A DNA stretch of 64,000 bases from Chrysosporum bergii ANA360D. Lineage in GTDB: Bacteria; Cyanobacteriota; Cyanobacteriia; Cyanobacteriales; Nostocaceae. Shown piece after piece: positions 51,971 to 60,560 of this stretch. The notes under the pieces are model-generated. The model was not told where the DNA came from. It was given only the letters and a program-made list of their open reading frames with translations, and did no database searches. The translations under genes were made by a program, and so were the position numbers. The DNA lies in the NCBI RefSeq assembly GCF_029891735.1, contig NZ_JANQDH010000033.1, positions 1 through 64,000 on the forward strand, in the 5' to 3' direction. How positions within the stretch are numbered: the first letter of the stretch is position 1; the number at the start of each line of letters is the position of its first letter.

Positions 51971-53572
51971 ATGCGAATCTTACTGGTATACCCAATCTTT
52001 CCCAAAACCTTTTGGTCATACGAGAAAATTCTTGACTTAGTTGATCGCAAAGTTTTGTTACCGCCTTTAGGGTTAGTGACAGTAGCAGCAATCCTACCCC
52101 AACAATGGGAGTTTAAGCTAGTCGATCGCAACATTCGCCCGGTCACAGAAGCAGAATGGGACTGGGCAGATATAGTCATATTATCGGCGATGATTGTCCA
52201 AAAACAAGACCTACTGGCACAAATTCAAGCAGCAAAACAACGTGGTAAATTAGTAGCAGTGGGGGGACCATATCCCACCTCTGTACCCCAGGAAGTGCAA
52301 AAAGCCGGTGCAGATTTTCTGATCCTGGACGAAGGGGAAATCACCTTACCCATGTTTATTCAAGCAGTTGAAAGGGGAGAAACCTCCGGAACTTTCCGCG
52401 CCACAGAAAAACCAGATGTAACAAATACGCCCATTCCCCGTTTTGACTTATTAGAACTTGATGCTTACGACATGATGTCGGTGCAGTTTTCCCGTGGGTG
52501 TCCCTTCCAATGCGAATTTTGTGACATTATAGTTCTCTATGGACGCAAGCCCCGCACTAAAACCCCGTCCCAACTATTAGCAGAGTTGGACTACCTTTAT
52601 GAATTAGGCTGGCGGCGTGGGGTGTTTATGGTGGATGACAACTTTATCGGTAACAAGCGCAATGTCAAATTGTTACTCCAAGAGTTAAAAGTGTGGATGG
52701 CAGAACATCAATACCCCTTCCGCTTTGATACGGAAGCTTCTGTAGATTTAGCACAAGACCAGGAACTAATGGAATTAATGGTAGAGTCTGGTTTTGCTGC
52801 GGTGTTCCTAGGCATTGAAACCCCCGATGAGGATAGTCTGCAATTAACCAAAAAATTCCAAAATACTCGCAGTTCCCTAACTGATGCTGTGCAAGCCATC
52901 ATCAAAGCCGGACTGCGCCCCATGGCTGGGTTTATTATCGGCTTTGACAACGAAAAGCCAGGGGCGGGCGATCGCATTGTCAGATTTGCCGAACAAGCAG
53001 CTATTCCTTCTACTACCTTTGCCATGTTACAAGCACTACCAAATACAGCCTTGTGGCATCGTCTGCAAAAAGAAGGACGACTGCGGGAAAACCAAGACGG
53101 TAACATTAACCAAACCACCTTAATGAACTTTCTCCCCACCCGTCCTCTGGAAGATATTGCCAGAGAATATATTGAAGCCTTCTGTACTTTATATGACCCA
53201 GTGAAGTATTTAGACCGGACTTATCGCTGTTTTTTAATCATGGGTAAACCAACATGGAAAGCACCGGCTAAAATGCCAGAATGGACAATTGTCAAAGCCC
53301 TACTGATCGTCATTTGGCGGCAAGGTGTCAAACGGGAAACACGCTGGAAATTCTGGCATCACTTATTTAGCATCCTCAAACGTAACCCAGACGTTGTAGA
53401 ACATTATCTTGCCGCCTGCGCTCACAATGAACACTTTATAGAATATCGCCAAATTGTCCGCGATCAAATAGAAAGTCAACTAGCAGAATATTTAGCCCAA
53501 GGTGTAGAAAAACCTTATCTACCCCTAGAGGTGAAAACAGCTGAAAATAAAACCGAAGCACTGGCTAGTTAG
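51971..53572 (+). CDS. B12-binding-domain radical SAM enzyme
   Basis: 533 residues. The N-terminal cobalamin-binding-like Rossmann domain (about 1-145; LLVYPIFPKTFWSYEKI, AVGGPYPTSVP) lacks a visible DxHxxG, so B12 may be bound base-off without that His or not at all. The radical SAM core begins at FSRGCPFQCEFCDI with Cys177, Cys181 and Cys184 (CxxxCxxC) coordinating 4Fe-4S. VEHYLAACAHNEHF and a DUF4070-like C-terminal region follow (FLPTRPLEDIAREYIEAF). Such enzymes act on lipids, tetrapyrroles or other small molecules; the substrate here is unknown. A good GAGG site precedes the ATG. Confidence 0.88.
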   Translation: MRILLVYPIFPKTFWSYEKILDLVDRKVLLPPLGLVTVAAILPQQWEFKLVDRNIRPVTEAEWDWADIVILSAMIVQKQDLLAQIQAAKQRGKLVAVGGPYPTSVPQEVQKAGADFLILDEGEITLPMFIQAVERGETSGTFRATEKPDVTNTPIPRFDLLELDAYDMMSVQFSRGCPFQCEFCDIIVLYGRKPRTKTPSQLLAELDYLYELGWRRGVFMVDDNFIGNKRNVKLLLQELKVWMAEHQYPFRFDTEASVDLAQDQELMELMVESGFAAVFLGIETPDEDSLQLTKKFQNTRSSLTDAVQAIIKAGLRPMAGFIIGFDNEKPGAGDRIVRFAEQAAIPSTTFAMLQALPNTALWHRLQKEGRLRENQDGNINQTTLMNFLPTRPLEDIAREYIEAFCTLYDPVKYLDRTYRCFLIMGKPTWKAPAKMPEWTIVKALLIVIWRQGVKRETRWKFWHHLFSILKRNPDVVEHYLAACAHNEHFIEYRQIVRDQIESQLAEYLAQGVEKPYLPLEVKTAENKTEALAS

Positions 53573-53635
53573 TTAATTATGGCGAATTTTGCCCAAGTGA
53601 GGTACATCCCTAGCAAGTTGCGGTAAACCGTCAAT

Positions 53636-53662
53636 AATCGCCGATCTCAAAGGTCGGTGATT
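53636..53662. terminator. Hairpin between convergent radical SAM and exoribonuclease genes
   Basis: AATCGCCGA (53636-53644) pairs with TCGGTGATT (53654-53662), one G-T pair. It lies just after the exoribonuclease stop on the minus strand and after the radical SAM gene on the plus strand. Confidence 0.55.
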
Positions 53663-53665
53663 ATA

Positions 53666-55714
53666 TCAGTGGCTTTCTTGATACATGATTTCCTGAAACT
53701 GAATCAAATCTCTTTGGGGGTCAGCGTGGCTAACCTTGACTACTAATTGTTCTCCTAAGGCCACCGAACGTTTAAAAAACATTGGCAACTGTAAACCCAA
53801 ATCTTCTAATAAAATTAGTGCCAAGTTGCTGTCTTCCCGTAGCCACATCAAAACCGTCACATCCCAAACCTGGTCTGGATGACGACGCAAATATTCTAAA
53901 GCCCAATATCTATTAGTTTGCCGTTCTACCATGGTCACTTCTTGAGTGGTGGTAGCAACTGTCATCATCACTTCTCGCAATTGTTCTGCTGAAAAAGGCA
54001 ATACCTCACCCCGTAAGTGAGCTTTTAATTGAAAGTGAGTCAGTAAGTCACTATAGCGGCGAATGGGTGAAGTGGCTTGAGTGTAGGTATTTAAACCCAA
54101 ACCCGCATGACGTAGCGGCGTAATGCTCATTTCGCTCTTAGGCATACAACGACGCATGGCGCAAGCCCGGACAAATCCTGCTGGTAGTAACATCAATTCC
54201 TCCGGTGGAGGTAATTCTGGTTGTGGTTGACCACGAAAAGGCAGAGGTATCTTGTGAGTTTGACCGTAACTAGCAGCTACTTCACCAGCTAAAATCATCA
54301 TTTCTGCCACCAACTGCCGGGATAAGGAATCATCTAAAATATCAATGTTGATCTCATCGTTTTTGACCTTGATCATCGCCTCCGGCATATTGATACTAAT
54401 GGCTCCCTGATTGTACCGCCAAGACCTGCGCTTCTGAGACCAGTTAGCGATCGCCTCAATTTCTGGTTCTGCTTCCACACCTAATTCCAGCATTTCATCC
54501 ACATCTTCATAGGTGAGGCGATAAGTCGGCTTAATCAAACTGGGATGAATAGTATAATCGCCCACCGACCCGGATTCATCTAACACCACCCCAAAGCTCA
54601 AAGCACAAGACATTCTTCCCTGTACCAAACTCATGGGACCTGTTGCCAATAACTCCGGGAACATAGGAATCATCCCCGTGGGCAAATAAACTGTACTGCC
54701 CCGTTTTCTTGCTTCCAGGTCTAACTCATCTTCTGGTACTAACCACCGGGTGGGGTCGGCAATATGCACCCACAACCGTTCTCGCCCATCTGGTAGTAAC
54801 TCCCAACTTAAACCATCATCTATTTCTGTAGTGCTTTCATCATCTATTGTGTAGACTTTTAAATGAGACAAATCCAGGCGATTTGTATCTACGTCTGTGG
54901 GGGGGAAATCTAACCGCTCTTGCACCACTTCTAATACCTTGTTAGGAAACTGAATCGTAATGGAGGAACGACGCAGAAACAAGTTTTCATGGGCATCCCA
55001 CCAACCCAACTCTACCAATAACTGAAAAGCCCCTGGGGGAGTTGCCGGACGACCCAGCATATTCATTGTTTCTAACACCGGGGACGGGGGAGGATAGGCA
55101 CGAGCTAAACCGTCGTAATTTACTCCCATTCGCACCACATCTGCCAGCAGCGCTGCGTATTTTTCCACCGCTTCTAATCGCTGGCGGTCCTGGCGTTGCC
55201 ATTCCACTGCTTCACCTTGGAGGGCTTGTTCTACCCGGGCTAAAAATTCCTCTTGTCCCTTAGCTTTAAGTGCTTTTACTTCTATCTGGTGTTTGAGTTC
55301 TGCTACCTGGGAGGCAGTTCTTGGTTCATAGGCTTCTCCCTTTTGCTTGAAATAAAGTTTGTCTTCTGATAACAAGCAGTGAGCAGCATAACAAGCTGCG
55401 GGATCTGATGCAGAAAACAGCAAACTTGCCATTTCAGCTGGTGTGACTGTTTCTCCGTCCTCCACCAGTAATTCCCAAGCCACCTCCAAACTAGAGGGAT
55501 CTATATATGGTTCAACCTGCCCCTGAAAATCGGCAATATCCGAGAGCTTGTAGGTTTGCCCATTAACTGTATAACTTATTTGTCTAGGGGCGAGGCTGTG
55601 AGATTGACCACGTTCATCTACCACAAACCAACGGGTTTTACCGTCCGGACGTTCTACTACTCCCAGACGGCGATCGCCTTGAACCCTAAATTCAACCAGC
55701 GTACCCTTCTCCAC
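53666..55714 (-). CDS. RNB-domain exoribonuclease (RNase II/R family)
   Basis: 682 residues. Degrades RNA 3' to 5'. The RNB catalytic region starts at YTIDDESTTEIDDGLSWE with Asp291, Asp299 and Asp300 as metal ligands. IADPTRWLVPEDELDLEARKR, GSTVYLPTGMIPMFPE, and PIRRYSDLLTHFQLKAHLRG (the RNB C-terminal signature) follow. The N-terminus (MEKGTLVEFRVQGDRRLGVV) is a short SH3/CSD-like part and differs from E. coli RNase R. A C-terminal S1-like segment remains (VKVSHADPQRDLIQFQEI). The next genes upstream (S18, L33) share the strand. Confidence 0.93.
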   Translation of the reverse strand: MEKGTLVEFRVQGDRRLGVVERPDGKTRWFVVDERGQSHSLAPRQISYTVNGQTYKLSDIADFQGQVEPYIDPSSLEVAWELLVEDGETVTPAEMASLLFSASDPAACYAAHCLLSEDKLYFKQKGEAYEPRTASQVAELKHQIEVKALKAKGQEEFLARVEQALQGEAVEWQRQDRQRLEAVEKYAALLADVVRMGVNYDGLARAYPPPSPVLETMNMLGRPATPPGAFQLLVELGWWDAHENLFLRRSSITIQFPNKVLEVVQERLDFPPTDVDTNRLDLSHLKVYTIDDESTTEIDDGLSWELLPDGRERLWVHIADPTRWLVPEDELDLEARKRGSTVYLPTGMIPMFPELLATGPMSLVQGRMSCALSFGVVLDESGSVGDYTIHPSLIKPTYRLTYEDVDEMLELGVEAEPEIEAIANWSQKRRSWRYNQGAISINMPEAMIKVKNDEINIDILDDSLSRQLVAEMMILAGEVAASYGQTHKIPLPFRGQPQPELPPPEELMLLPAGFVRACAMRRCMPKSEMSITPLRHAGLGLNTYTQATSPIRRYSDLLTHFQLKAHLRGEVLPFSAEQLREVMMTVATTTQEVTMVERQTNRYWALEYLRRHPDQVWDVTVLMWLREDSNLALILLEDLGLQLPMFFKRSVALGEQLVVKVSHADPQRDLIQFQEIMYQESH

Positions 55715-55814
55715 AACTCTCGCTTTTATTTATTGAACATTTTACTAAACATTTCACAGTTTTGAGTTAGGAGTTTTGATTCTTTGCTCATCACTCATAA
55801 CTCATGACTTCTGC

Positions 55815-56030
55815 TTACGCTTCTGCATTGACAAATGGCAATAAAGCCAAAATCCGCGCCCGTTTTATTGCTAATGTCAATTCTCGCTGCTGCTGACAGG
55901 TCAGCCCTGTAATCCGACGTGGTAATATTTTTCCCCGTTCGGTAATGAATTTCCGCAACAGGTCTACATCTTTGTAATCAATTGGTTCTCCTGGCTTTAT
56001 GGGAGACAGGCGACGACGAAAATAGCTCAT
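55815..56030 (-). CDS. rpsR: 30S ribosomal protein S18
   Basis: 71 residues: [40 protein letters not shown] and [20 protein letters not shown] cover the conserved S18 fold. The start at 56030 lies 2 bp after the rpmG stop codon, so the two ribosomal genes are translationally linked. Normal length for the family. It lies 100 bp upstream of the exoribonuclease gene, same strand. Confidence 0.97.
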   Translation of the reverse strand: MSYFRRRLSPIKPGEPIDYKDVDLLRKFITERGKILPRRITGLTCQQQRELTLAIKRARILALLPFVNAEA

Positions 56031-56032
56031 GT

Positions 56033-56227
56033 TTACTTAATTTCCTTGTGAACAGTATGTTTATTGCAGTGGGGGCAGAACTTTTTTAGTTCTAAGCGGT
56101 TTGTTGTATTCCGACGGTTTTTAGTGCTGGTATATCTAGAAACACCAGGCGATCGCTTTTCAGCGTTAGTACGACACTCAGTACATTCGAGCGTAATCGT
56201 TATGCGGACACCTTTATTCTTAGCCAT
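56033..56227 (-). CDS. rpmG: 50S ribosomal protein L33
   Basis: 64 residues: [20 protein letters not shown], then [20 protein letters not shown] and [14 protein letters not shown]. Both CxxC pairs (CTEC and CPHC) that bind zinc are present, so it is the zinc-binding form. First gene of the rpmG-rpsR pair. Confidence 0.97.
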   Translation of the reverse strand: MAKNKGVRITITLECTECRTNAEKRSPGVSRYTSTKNRRNTTNRLELKKFCPHCNKHTVHKEIK

Positions 56228-56273
56228 AATTTTGCAAACAATCCAGCCTGCGGGGAATTAACACAAATTATTA

Positions 56274-56507
56274 TTATCTCACACTTCGGCGCAATTTTTC
56301 AACTAATCGCTTAATTTTTAGATCCAGCGAGTAGCCCCGACGCGACGAAACTATGAAAGTGCCTGCATAGCGATCATGCAAAGCTTGCCGCCTCTCATGG
56401 TTAGACCAAGCAGCACCACACCCAATTGTAGCTTCTCGCTGCCAAAGCGATCGCAAAGTGGGAATTTTGCCTGTGATTTGCCCGTTAACCACTCCCAAAA
56501 CTTTCAA
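56274..56507 (-). CDS. Small conserved-looking protein, unknown function
   Basis: 77 residues from TTG: KVLGVVNGQITGKIPTLRSL WQREATIGCGAAWSNHERRQ, then ALHDRYAGTFIVSSRRGYSL DLKIKRLVEKLRRSVR. It is basic at the C-terminus. The frame stays open upstream (…LTQVWVYD before LKVLG), so the true start may differ. The GVVNG…GCGAAW pattern looks like a genuine protein rather than random. It lies between rpmG and the isochorismatase-like gene on the same strand. Family not recognised. Confidence 0.5.
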   Translation of the reverse strand: MKVLGVVNGQITGKIPTLRSLWQREATIGCGAAWSNHERRQALHDRYAGTFIVSSRRGYSLDLKIKRLVEKLRRSVR

Positions 56508-56542
56508 GTCATAAACCCATACCTGTGTAAGTATAGCAGCAT

Positions 56543-57093
56543 TTACGCTGTCAACGCCACAGCCTCCTGAGTGGGTATCACTTTAGCATATCCGAAAGCC
56601 AAGGCCGCCATAAAAGAACAGTGAACCTCTAAAGCTGATGTAAAATGACCGTAAAATTCAAGATTACTAGCCGCACAGGCATCATGAGCAACAATACAGT
56701 CAAACCCCAAATCATAAGCTGCACGAGTTGTTGCATCTATACACATATTGCTCATGGCTCCACAAATTACCAATTTTTCCACCCCAGCACTATGTAAACC
56801 TTCCAAAAGATTAGTCTGTCGAAAACTATTGGCGAACTCTTTTATAATAATCTTTTCGTCTGCTTGGGGTTTAACAGATTCGTGTATCTCAGCACCACGA
56901 GTACCAACCACGAAAAACGGTGCTTGAGGATTTTTGGCTATATGTTGAACATGGAAAACCGGCCAATTTTGGCTACGAAAAGCACTCAGCAACCTAGCAG
57001 CATTTAGCGCCGCCATATCCATACCCACAAGTTCCCATTTCCCCCTGGGAAATAATCACGCTGAATATCAACTAAGACTAAGGCGGTTTTCAT
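56543..57093 (-). pseudogene. Isochorismatase-family cysteine hydrolase, single-base frameshift
   Basis: The 3' frame (from 57028) gives 161 residues with catalytic Cys in ICGAMSNMCIDATTRAAYDLG and the family tail HDACAASNLEFYG. The expected N-terminus lies upstream in another frame: ATG 57093 reads MKTALVLVDIQRDYFPGG, with the catalytic Asp in VDIQRDYF and an AGGAG site. The two frames join at a G5 run (57041-57045 on the complement). One extra G restores …FPGGKWELVGMDMAALNAAR…. Either a true inactivating frameshift or a homopolymer sequencing error. Expected activity is hydrolysis of amides or isochorismate-like substrates. Confidence 0.85.
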
Positions 57094-57129
57094 CCGATTA
57101 TCTCCTTAAAACTTTACTGCAACTCCTTT

Positions 57130-57768
57130 TTACCGTAGCCTATATGACATCAGTTTACAACTTGGTGATTCTTGAATAGATGAAAATATCTTCTTACCTT
57201 GGAATATATATGAATCATAGGGTAATGTTACTTCTTCCTGAAAGCCTACCTTGCGAAATACATTTTGAGATGTAATTCCAGTTGCTTCAGAAATCGCCAC
57301 AGAAAAATAATTTAGCCTGGCTAACCTTAAATTCTCTTTGAGAAGATTGGTAGCAATTTTTTGATTTTTGTATTCCTCTTTAACCCCTAGTAACAAAATA
57401 TGCAATGTTTGCCATGCTTCCCAATATTGGTATTTAGCAAAATAACTATATTCTAACCTCTCTAGAAACTTGTGAATTGGTTCAAACTTATGACTAATTT
57501 CCTGAATATAAAGAGGTATTGCCATCAAATGTTTTGAGATGACAAAACCAACAATCTGTGCATTAGCAGCGGTGGCAACAATAGAAAGCCTATCCTCAAT
57601 TGCCTTGAATAAATAAGGTTCCAGGAATCGTCTAAATTCTTGATAATTTATCTTCAAACTTTTAGTGATTGGCTCATTATTAACAAATAATTGAGAGCAT
57701 AAATCAACAGTTTGCTCAAAATCACCTGATTCCATAACTCTAAATTTTACCTTTTCTTGCTCATCCAT
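57130..57768 (-). CDS. GNAT-family acetyltransferase
   Basis: 212 residues with a GNAT-like fold: FRVMESGDFEQTVDLCSQLF (β1-α1), ATAANAQIVGFVISK (β4) and the acetyl-CoA loop region LLLGVKEEYKNQKIATNLLK (R/QxxGxxA replaced by Q-K-I-A). It ends SQNVFRKVGFQEEVTLPYDS. The length and long insert (about 80-130) recall arylalkylamine-type N-acetyltransferases. It lies on the same strand as the PixA-like cluster but behind a strong terminator (57779-57825), so it may be transcribed separately or only by read-through. An amine from the upstream decarboxylase would be a natural substrate; that is inference. Confidence 0.75.
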   Translation of the reverse strand: MDEQEKVKFRVMESGDFEQTVDLCSQLFVNNEPITKSLKINYQEFRRFLEPYLFKAIEDRLSIVATAANAQIVGFVISKHLMAIPLYIQEISHKFEPIHKFLERLEYSYFAKYQYWEAWQTLHILLLGVKEEYKNQKIATNLLKENLRLARLNYFSVAISEATGITSQNVFRKVGFQEEVTLPYDSYIFQGKKIFSSIQESPSCKLMSYRLR

Positions 57769-57778
57769 AACTCACTTG

Positions 57779-57825
57779 AAAAAAAATTATCAAGGCTATA
57801 AGAAACCCGTACACAAAGCCTTGAT
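57779..57825 (-). terminator. Intrinsic terminator of the PixA-like operon
   Basis: On the minus strand ATCAAGGCT (57825-57817) pairs with AGCCTTGAT (57797-57789), then AATTTTTTTT follows (57788-57779). It is a textbook stem with a U8 tract, about 80 bp after the last PixA-like gene. Confidence 0.85.
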
Positions 57826-57906
57826 ATGTAAAAACTCTGGTGTGAGCAACCATGCCCACACCATATTTATAATTACATAAACCTTAGCTCATGTAATTAC
57901 AAGTAA

Positions 57907-58470
57907 TTAATATTGTCCCTCTGTCACGCCAATTACTTTGAAAGAGGGCTTTTCTTCAGTGTGTAAATACACTTTCTCTTTTTTGCCTTCCTGCTCAAGT
58001 TCCAGAACCAACCTGTAATTATAAACACCTGGTTTTAAAGTGCTTAACACGGCTCCTGCCCAATAATAATAAACAGGGCAATAACGATGGCGCATCATAT
58101 CAGGACCGCCATAAATCTTTAACTCACTGCAAATCTTAGTTTCTGAAAATTCCTCGTTGTCACCCTCTTGTTGGCTGTCCAGAAAAACAATGTTATTGAT
58201 TTTCGGCATAGGTGGCCATGTTCCATCTGGTCTCTTTTCCATATCCATAGGATAGATAATCCAGTTGATAACCTGCCCAGGCTTACAAACAGTTTGCAAA
58301 TGACCTGTTCCCTGACCAGTACCACCCACACTATTGTCCATCATGTAATAGGTGTCTTTCAGTGAGTTATTTTTCACAGCTTTGTGAATATCTATCACAG
58401 TAACTATGTTCAGCTGTACTGAATTTAGCTGTCCTGGATTTTGCTTCTTGAGAGTTGAGTTATTTGACAT
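57907..58470 (-). CDS. PixA/AidA-family inclusion-body-type protein, paralogue 4
   Basis: 187 residues. Motifs of the PixA/AidA family are clear: IVTVIDIHKAVKNNSLKDTYYM (N-terminal strand-helix), MMDNSVGGTGQGTGHLQTVC, KPGQVINWIIYPMD, FLDSQQEGDNEE, YYYWAGAVLSTLKPGVYNYR and LVLELEQEGKKEKVYLHTEE. It has a loop insert (MDMEKRPDGTWPPMPKIN). The family contains PixA of Xenorhabdus inclusion bodies and quorum-regulated AidA; neither has a firm role in metabolism. Last gene before the terminator; 87 bp after paralogue 3. Soluble, no signal peptide. Confidence 0.88.
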   Translation of the reverse strand: MSNNSTLKKQNPGQLNSVQLNIVTVIDIHKAVKNNSLKDTYYMMDNSVGGTGQGTGHLQTVCKPGQVINWIIYPMDMEKRPDGTWPPMPKINNIVFLDSQQEGDNEEFSETKICSELKIYGGPDMMRHRYCPVYYYWAGAVLSTLKPGVYNYRLVLELEQEGKKEKVYLHTEEKPSFKVIGVTEGQY

Positions 58471-58557
58471 GATTTTCTTCTTGCTGAATTGAACAAGTTG
58501 TGAATTTCCGCAGACTATGAAGTCAAAAAATGCCGTGGCAAAATATCAAGCCTAGTT

Positions 58558-58962
58558 TTAATTGTTACCAATCAGATAAAGAGGAGTAGCTGTTGGTATT
58601 GGCTCGGCTCTAGTTCCACAGAGAAATTCAATGTTGTAGGGAACTTCTTGAACATCTTCCTTAACGATACCAATCCAGTAGGCAACATCAGTACCTTCAT
58701 AAACCTTCTTTTCTGGCTCGCAATATTTGCGGTCGATGATAATATCAGCGATCGCTGCATAGGCTTCACATTCTAAGAATGTTACTGTCCACACCAATCG
58801 ATCCCCTTTGTTCACCATGGTTTTTAAACTCTCAGTACCATGACCTGTGGAACCATTGGCTTTTTCAGAGTCCTGAAAATAGACCTGTCCACTCAGAGAA
58901 TCAGTAGCCAAAGCTCCCACAACATCTATTACACTGGCGATTGTTATTGTTTTCATTGCCAT
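58558..58962 (-). CDS. PixA/AidA-family inclusion-body-type protein, paralogue 3
   Basis: 134 residues, the shortest and most divergent copy. It shares IASVIDVVGALATDSLSGQVYF (residues 7-28), SEKANGSTGHGTESLKTMVN, KGDRLVWTVTFLECEAYAAI and VPYNIEFLCGTR. The MMDN motif of other copies is replaced by QDSEK, and PGQVIxW by KGDRLVW. The start is placed at ATG 58962 (or 58956); the frame upstream has no family similarity. 51 bp separate it from paralogue 2. Family membership is inferred from shared spacing rather than a full motif set. Confidence 0.75.
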   Translation of the reverse strand: MAMKTITIASVIDVVGALATDSLSGQVYFQDSEKANGSTGHGTESLKTMVNKGDRLVWTVTFLECEAYAAIADIIIDRKYCEPEKKVYEGTDVAYWIGIVKEDVQEVPYNIEFLCGTRAEPIPTATPLYLIGNN

Positions 58963-59013
58963 AACCTGTCTTACATTGTTTAAGATTGTGTTCAAAAATC
59001 AAGCCGCTGATTA

Positions 59014-59829
59014 TTACATAGGAATTGGTAAGTATCCCATACCCGCCTTGGTAAACCCATTGACCTTGGGATCATTGGATATCTTGATATACGCCTCATG
59101 GGTAAAGTCTACTGGTACCCATGCCCATGCTCCATCCTCACGGGAGAGCTTGTACAGCTGGATATGCATTGTGTAAGCATAGGTTCCTGGTCTAGAAGTA
59201 TCAACAGATGCAGCCCAGTACCAACCGTCTGTCACCATATCCGGAGATCCATAAGCAGCTGGGTAGATAATGTTTTTATCAACTGCTTCACCAGTGATAT
59301 TGGTGATAATGGGATTGAGAGAATTGATTTCAGGGATCTCTCCATCAACCTCAGTCACCAAATTCCCTGTGACATCCATGATTTTTTGTCCAACAGAGCC
59401 AAGTTCTTGTTGGGAACCACCATATTTACTTTTAACCTGGGTTTTTACCCCGGCGCTACCGGATATACCCTTGAGTAAATCAATCACTTGACTTATTTTT
59501 GTAGAGGCATTCACCTGTTCTATCAGGGCTTGAACCTCGTCTATTACCTTCAAATCACTATTTTTTGACTTTTCGGATAAGAAGCTCTTAGGTAGGGTGG
59601 GGGGTAGAGAACCAACCCCATAGGGTAACCAGTTCAATACCTGTTCATTAGCCTGGGAGCCATCACAGAAACTAGTACCATTGATCGCAGAAATCAATTT
59701 ACCAGTTCCTAAACCTTCTGACCCCTGTAACTTCATATTGTCGAAGAGGTAAGTATTACCTTCCAAGGTGTTAGCTGCTAAGGCAGCAGCAACATCAACG
59801 AGTAAGATTATTCCCAGCTGTTGGCTCAT
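59014..59829 (-). CDS. PixA/AidA-family protein with a large internal insertion, paralogue 2
   Basis: 271 residues from ATG 59829, which has AGGAGA 11 bp upstream. The frame opens 54 bp earlier without family sequence. The N-terminal part has GIILLVDVAAALAANTLEGN, YLFDNMKLQGSEGLGTGKLI and QVLNWLPYG. About 110 residues (KSFLSEKSKNSDLKVIDEVQ… GEAVDKNIIYPAAY) are inserted before the family C-terminus (YGSPDMVTDGWYWAASVD TSRPGTYAYTMHIQLYKL). The insert is rich in charged and helical sequence, absent from the other copies. It may give this paralogue a second binding surface. Confidence 0.85.
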   Translation of the reverse strand: MSQQLGIILLVDVAAALAANTLEGNTYLFDNMKLQGSEGLGTGKLISAINGTSFCDGSQANEQVLNWLPYGVGSLPPTLPKSFLSEKSKNSDLKVIDEVQALIEQVNASTKISQVIDLLKGISGSAGVKTQVKSKYGGSQQELGSVGQKIMDVTGNLVTEVDGEIPEINSLNPIITNITGEAVDKNIIYPAAYGSPDMVTDGWYWAASVDTSRPGTYAYTMHIQLYKLSREDGAWAWVPVDFTHEAYIKISNDPKVNGFTKAGMGYLPIPM

Positions 59830-59918
59830 AACGTTTCTTTCTCCTGAGTTTAAGTTTGTTTTCACTACACAATCGGTGATCAAATACCGTTTGTGCTGGC
59901 TTTTTCATGGGCTGGCAG

Positions 59919-60356
59919 TTAAATTCGCTTCAAGGCAGGGGTATCTACATACATAAAACAGTTCTTGCCTTCATACATCTGTAGCTCAAATCTATACTTG
60001 TACTCCACCCCAGGCACAAGGTAATATGGCACAATACCAGACCAAACATTGACGTGCAGCTTATCGCTTTGCAGTGTTGTCGGGTCTTCTGGAATTGGTT
60101 GAACACTAGTACCATCTTGGTTAAGAAAAACAATATTTCTGATGGCTACTGGTGTTTGCAAATCAAGAGCTAAAATTGTCCAGTGTATAACTTGTCCTGG
60201 AGTACACAAGGTAACTAAGTCTGGTGTTCCTTGATTTAAGCTACCCCAAGGACTATTGTCCATCATGCAAAGATTACCATTTAACAGGGTGCCGCTAGAA
60301 AGCGATTCAATCACATCAACAACAGTGAATATGCTGATTTTTGATTCCATCTCCAT
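59919..60356 (-). CDS. PixA/AidA-family inclusion-body-type protein, paralogue 1
   Basis: 145 residues from ATG 60356 (GAGGA site 6 bp upstream); a longer frame from 60452 lacks family sequence. Motifs: ISIFTVVDVIESLSSGTLLN, CMMDNSPWGSLNQGTPDLVT, CTPGQVIHWTILALDL, SDKLHVNVWSGIVPYYLVPG and YKYRFELQMYEGKNCFMYVD. It is the canonical form among the four. 204 bp lie between it and the PaaK-like gene, and a hairpin (60498-60534) occurs in that gap, so the PixA-like genes may also have their own promoter. Confidence 0.9.
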   Translation of the reverse strand: MEMESKISIFTVVDVIESLSSGTLLNGNLCMMDNSPWGSLNQGTPDLVTLCTPGQVIHWTILALDLQTPVAIRNIVFLNQDGTSVQPIPEDPTTLQSDKLHVNVWSGIVPYYLVPGVEYKYRFELQMYEGKNCFMYVDTPALKRI

Positions 60357-60497
60357 AATATTCCTCGCCGTTATTTTATGTGTAACAAAACAGCAGTTGA
60401 CACTCCCCTGACATTCAGAAGATTCTTGTTTAATCAGCTGATCTGAAAACATCCAGAATTTGCTCTTGACAAGCCTACTAGAATATTTAATCTAGGG

Positions 60498-60534
60498 TTC
60501 GGGCGTGACATTCCCTACCTTGTTTTGTACACCC
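60498..60534 (-). promoter_or_regulatory. Inverted repeat between the enzyme pair and the PixA-like genes
   Basis: TTCGGGCGT (60498-60506) and ACACCCGAA (60526-60534) pair with one mismatch-type G-T. No U-tract follows on the minus strand, so regulation or RNA stability is more likely than termination. Confidence 0.4.
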
Positions 60535-60560
60535 GAAAGGGACTCAAGAGTTAACTAAGT

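Noticed and set aside
52708-53139. Minus-strand frame of 143 codons inside the radical SAM gene
   Set aside because: Antisense shadow of a well-supported coding region.
59098-59491. Plus-strand frames across the PixA-like genes
   Set aside because: Antisense shadows; peptides lack coding character, while the minus-strand frames carry family motifs and RBS.
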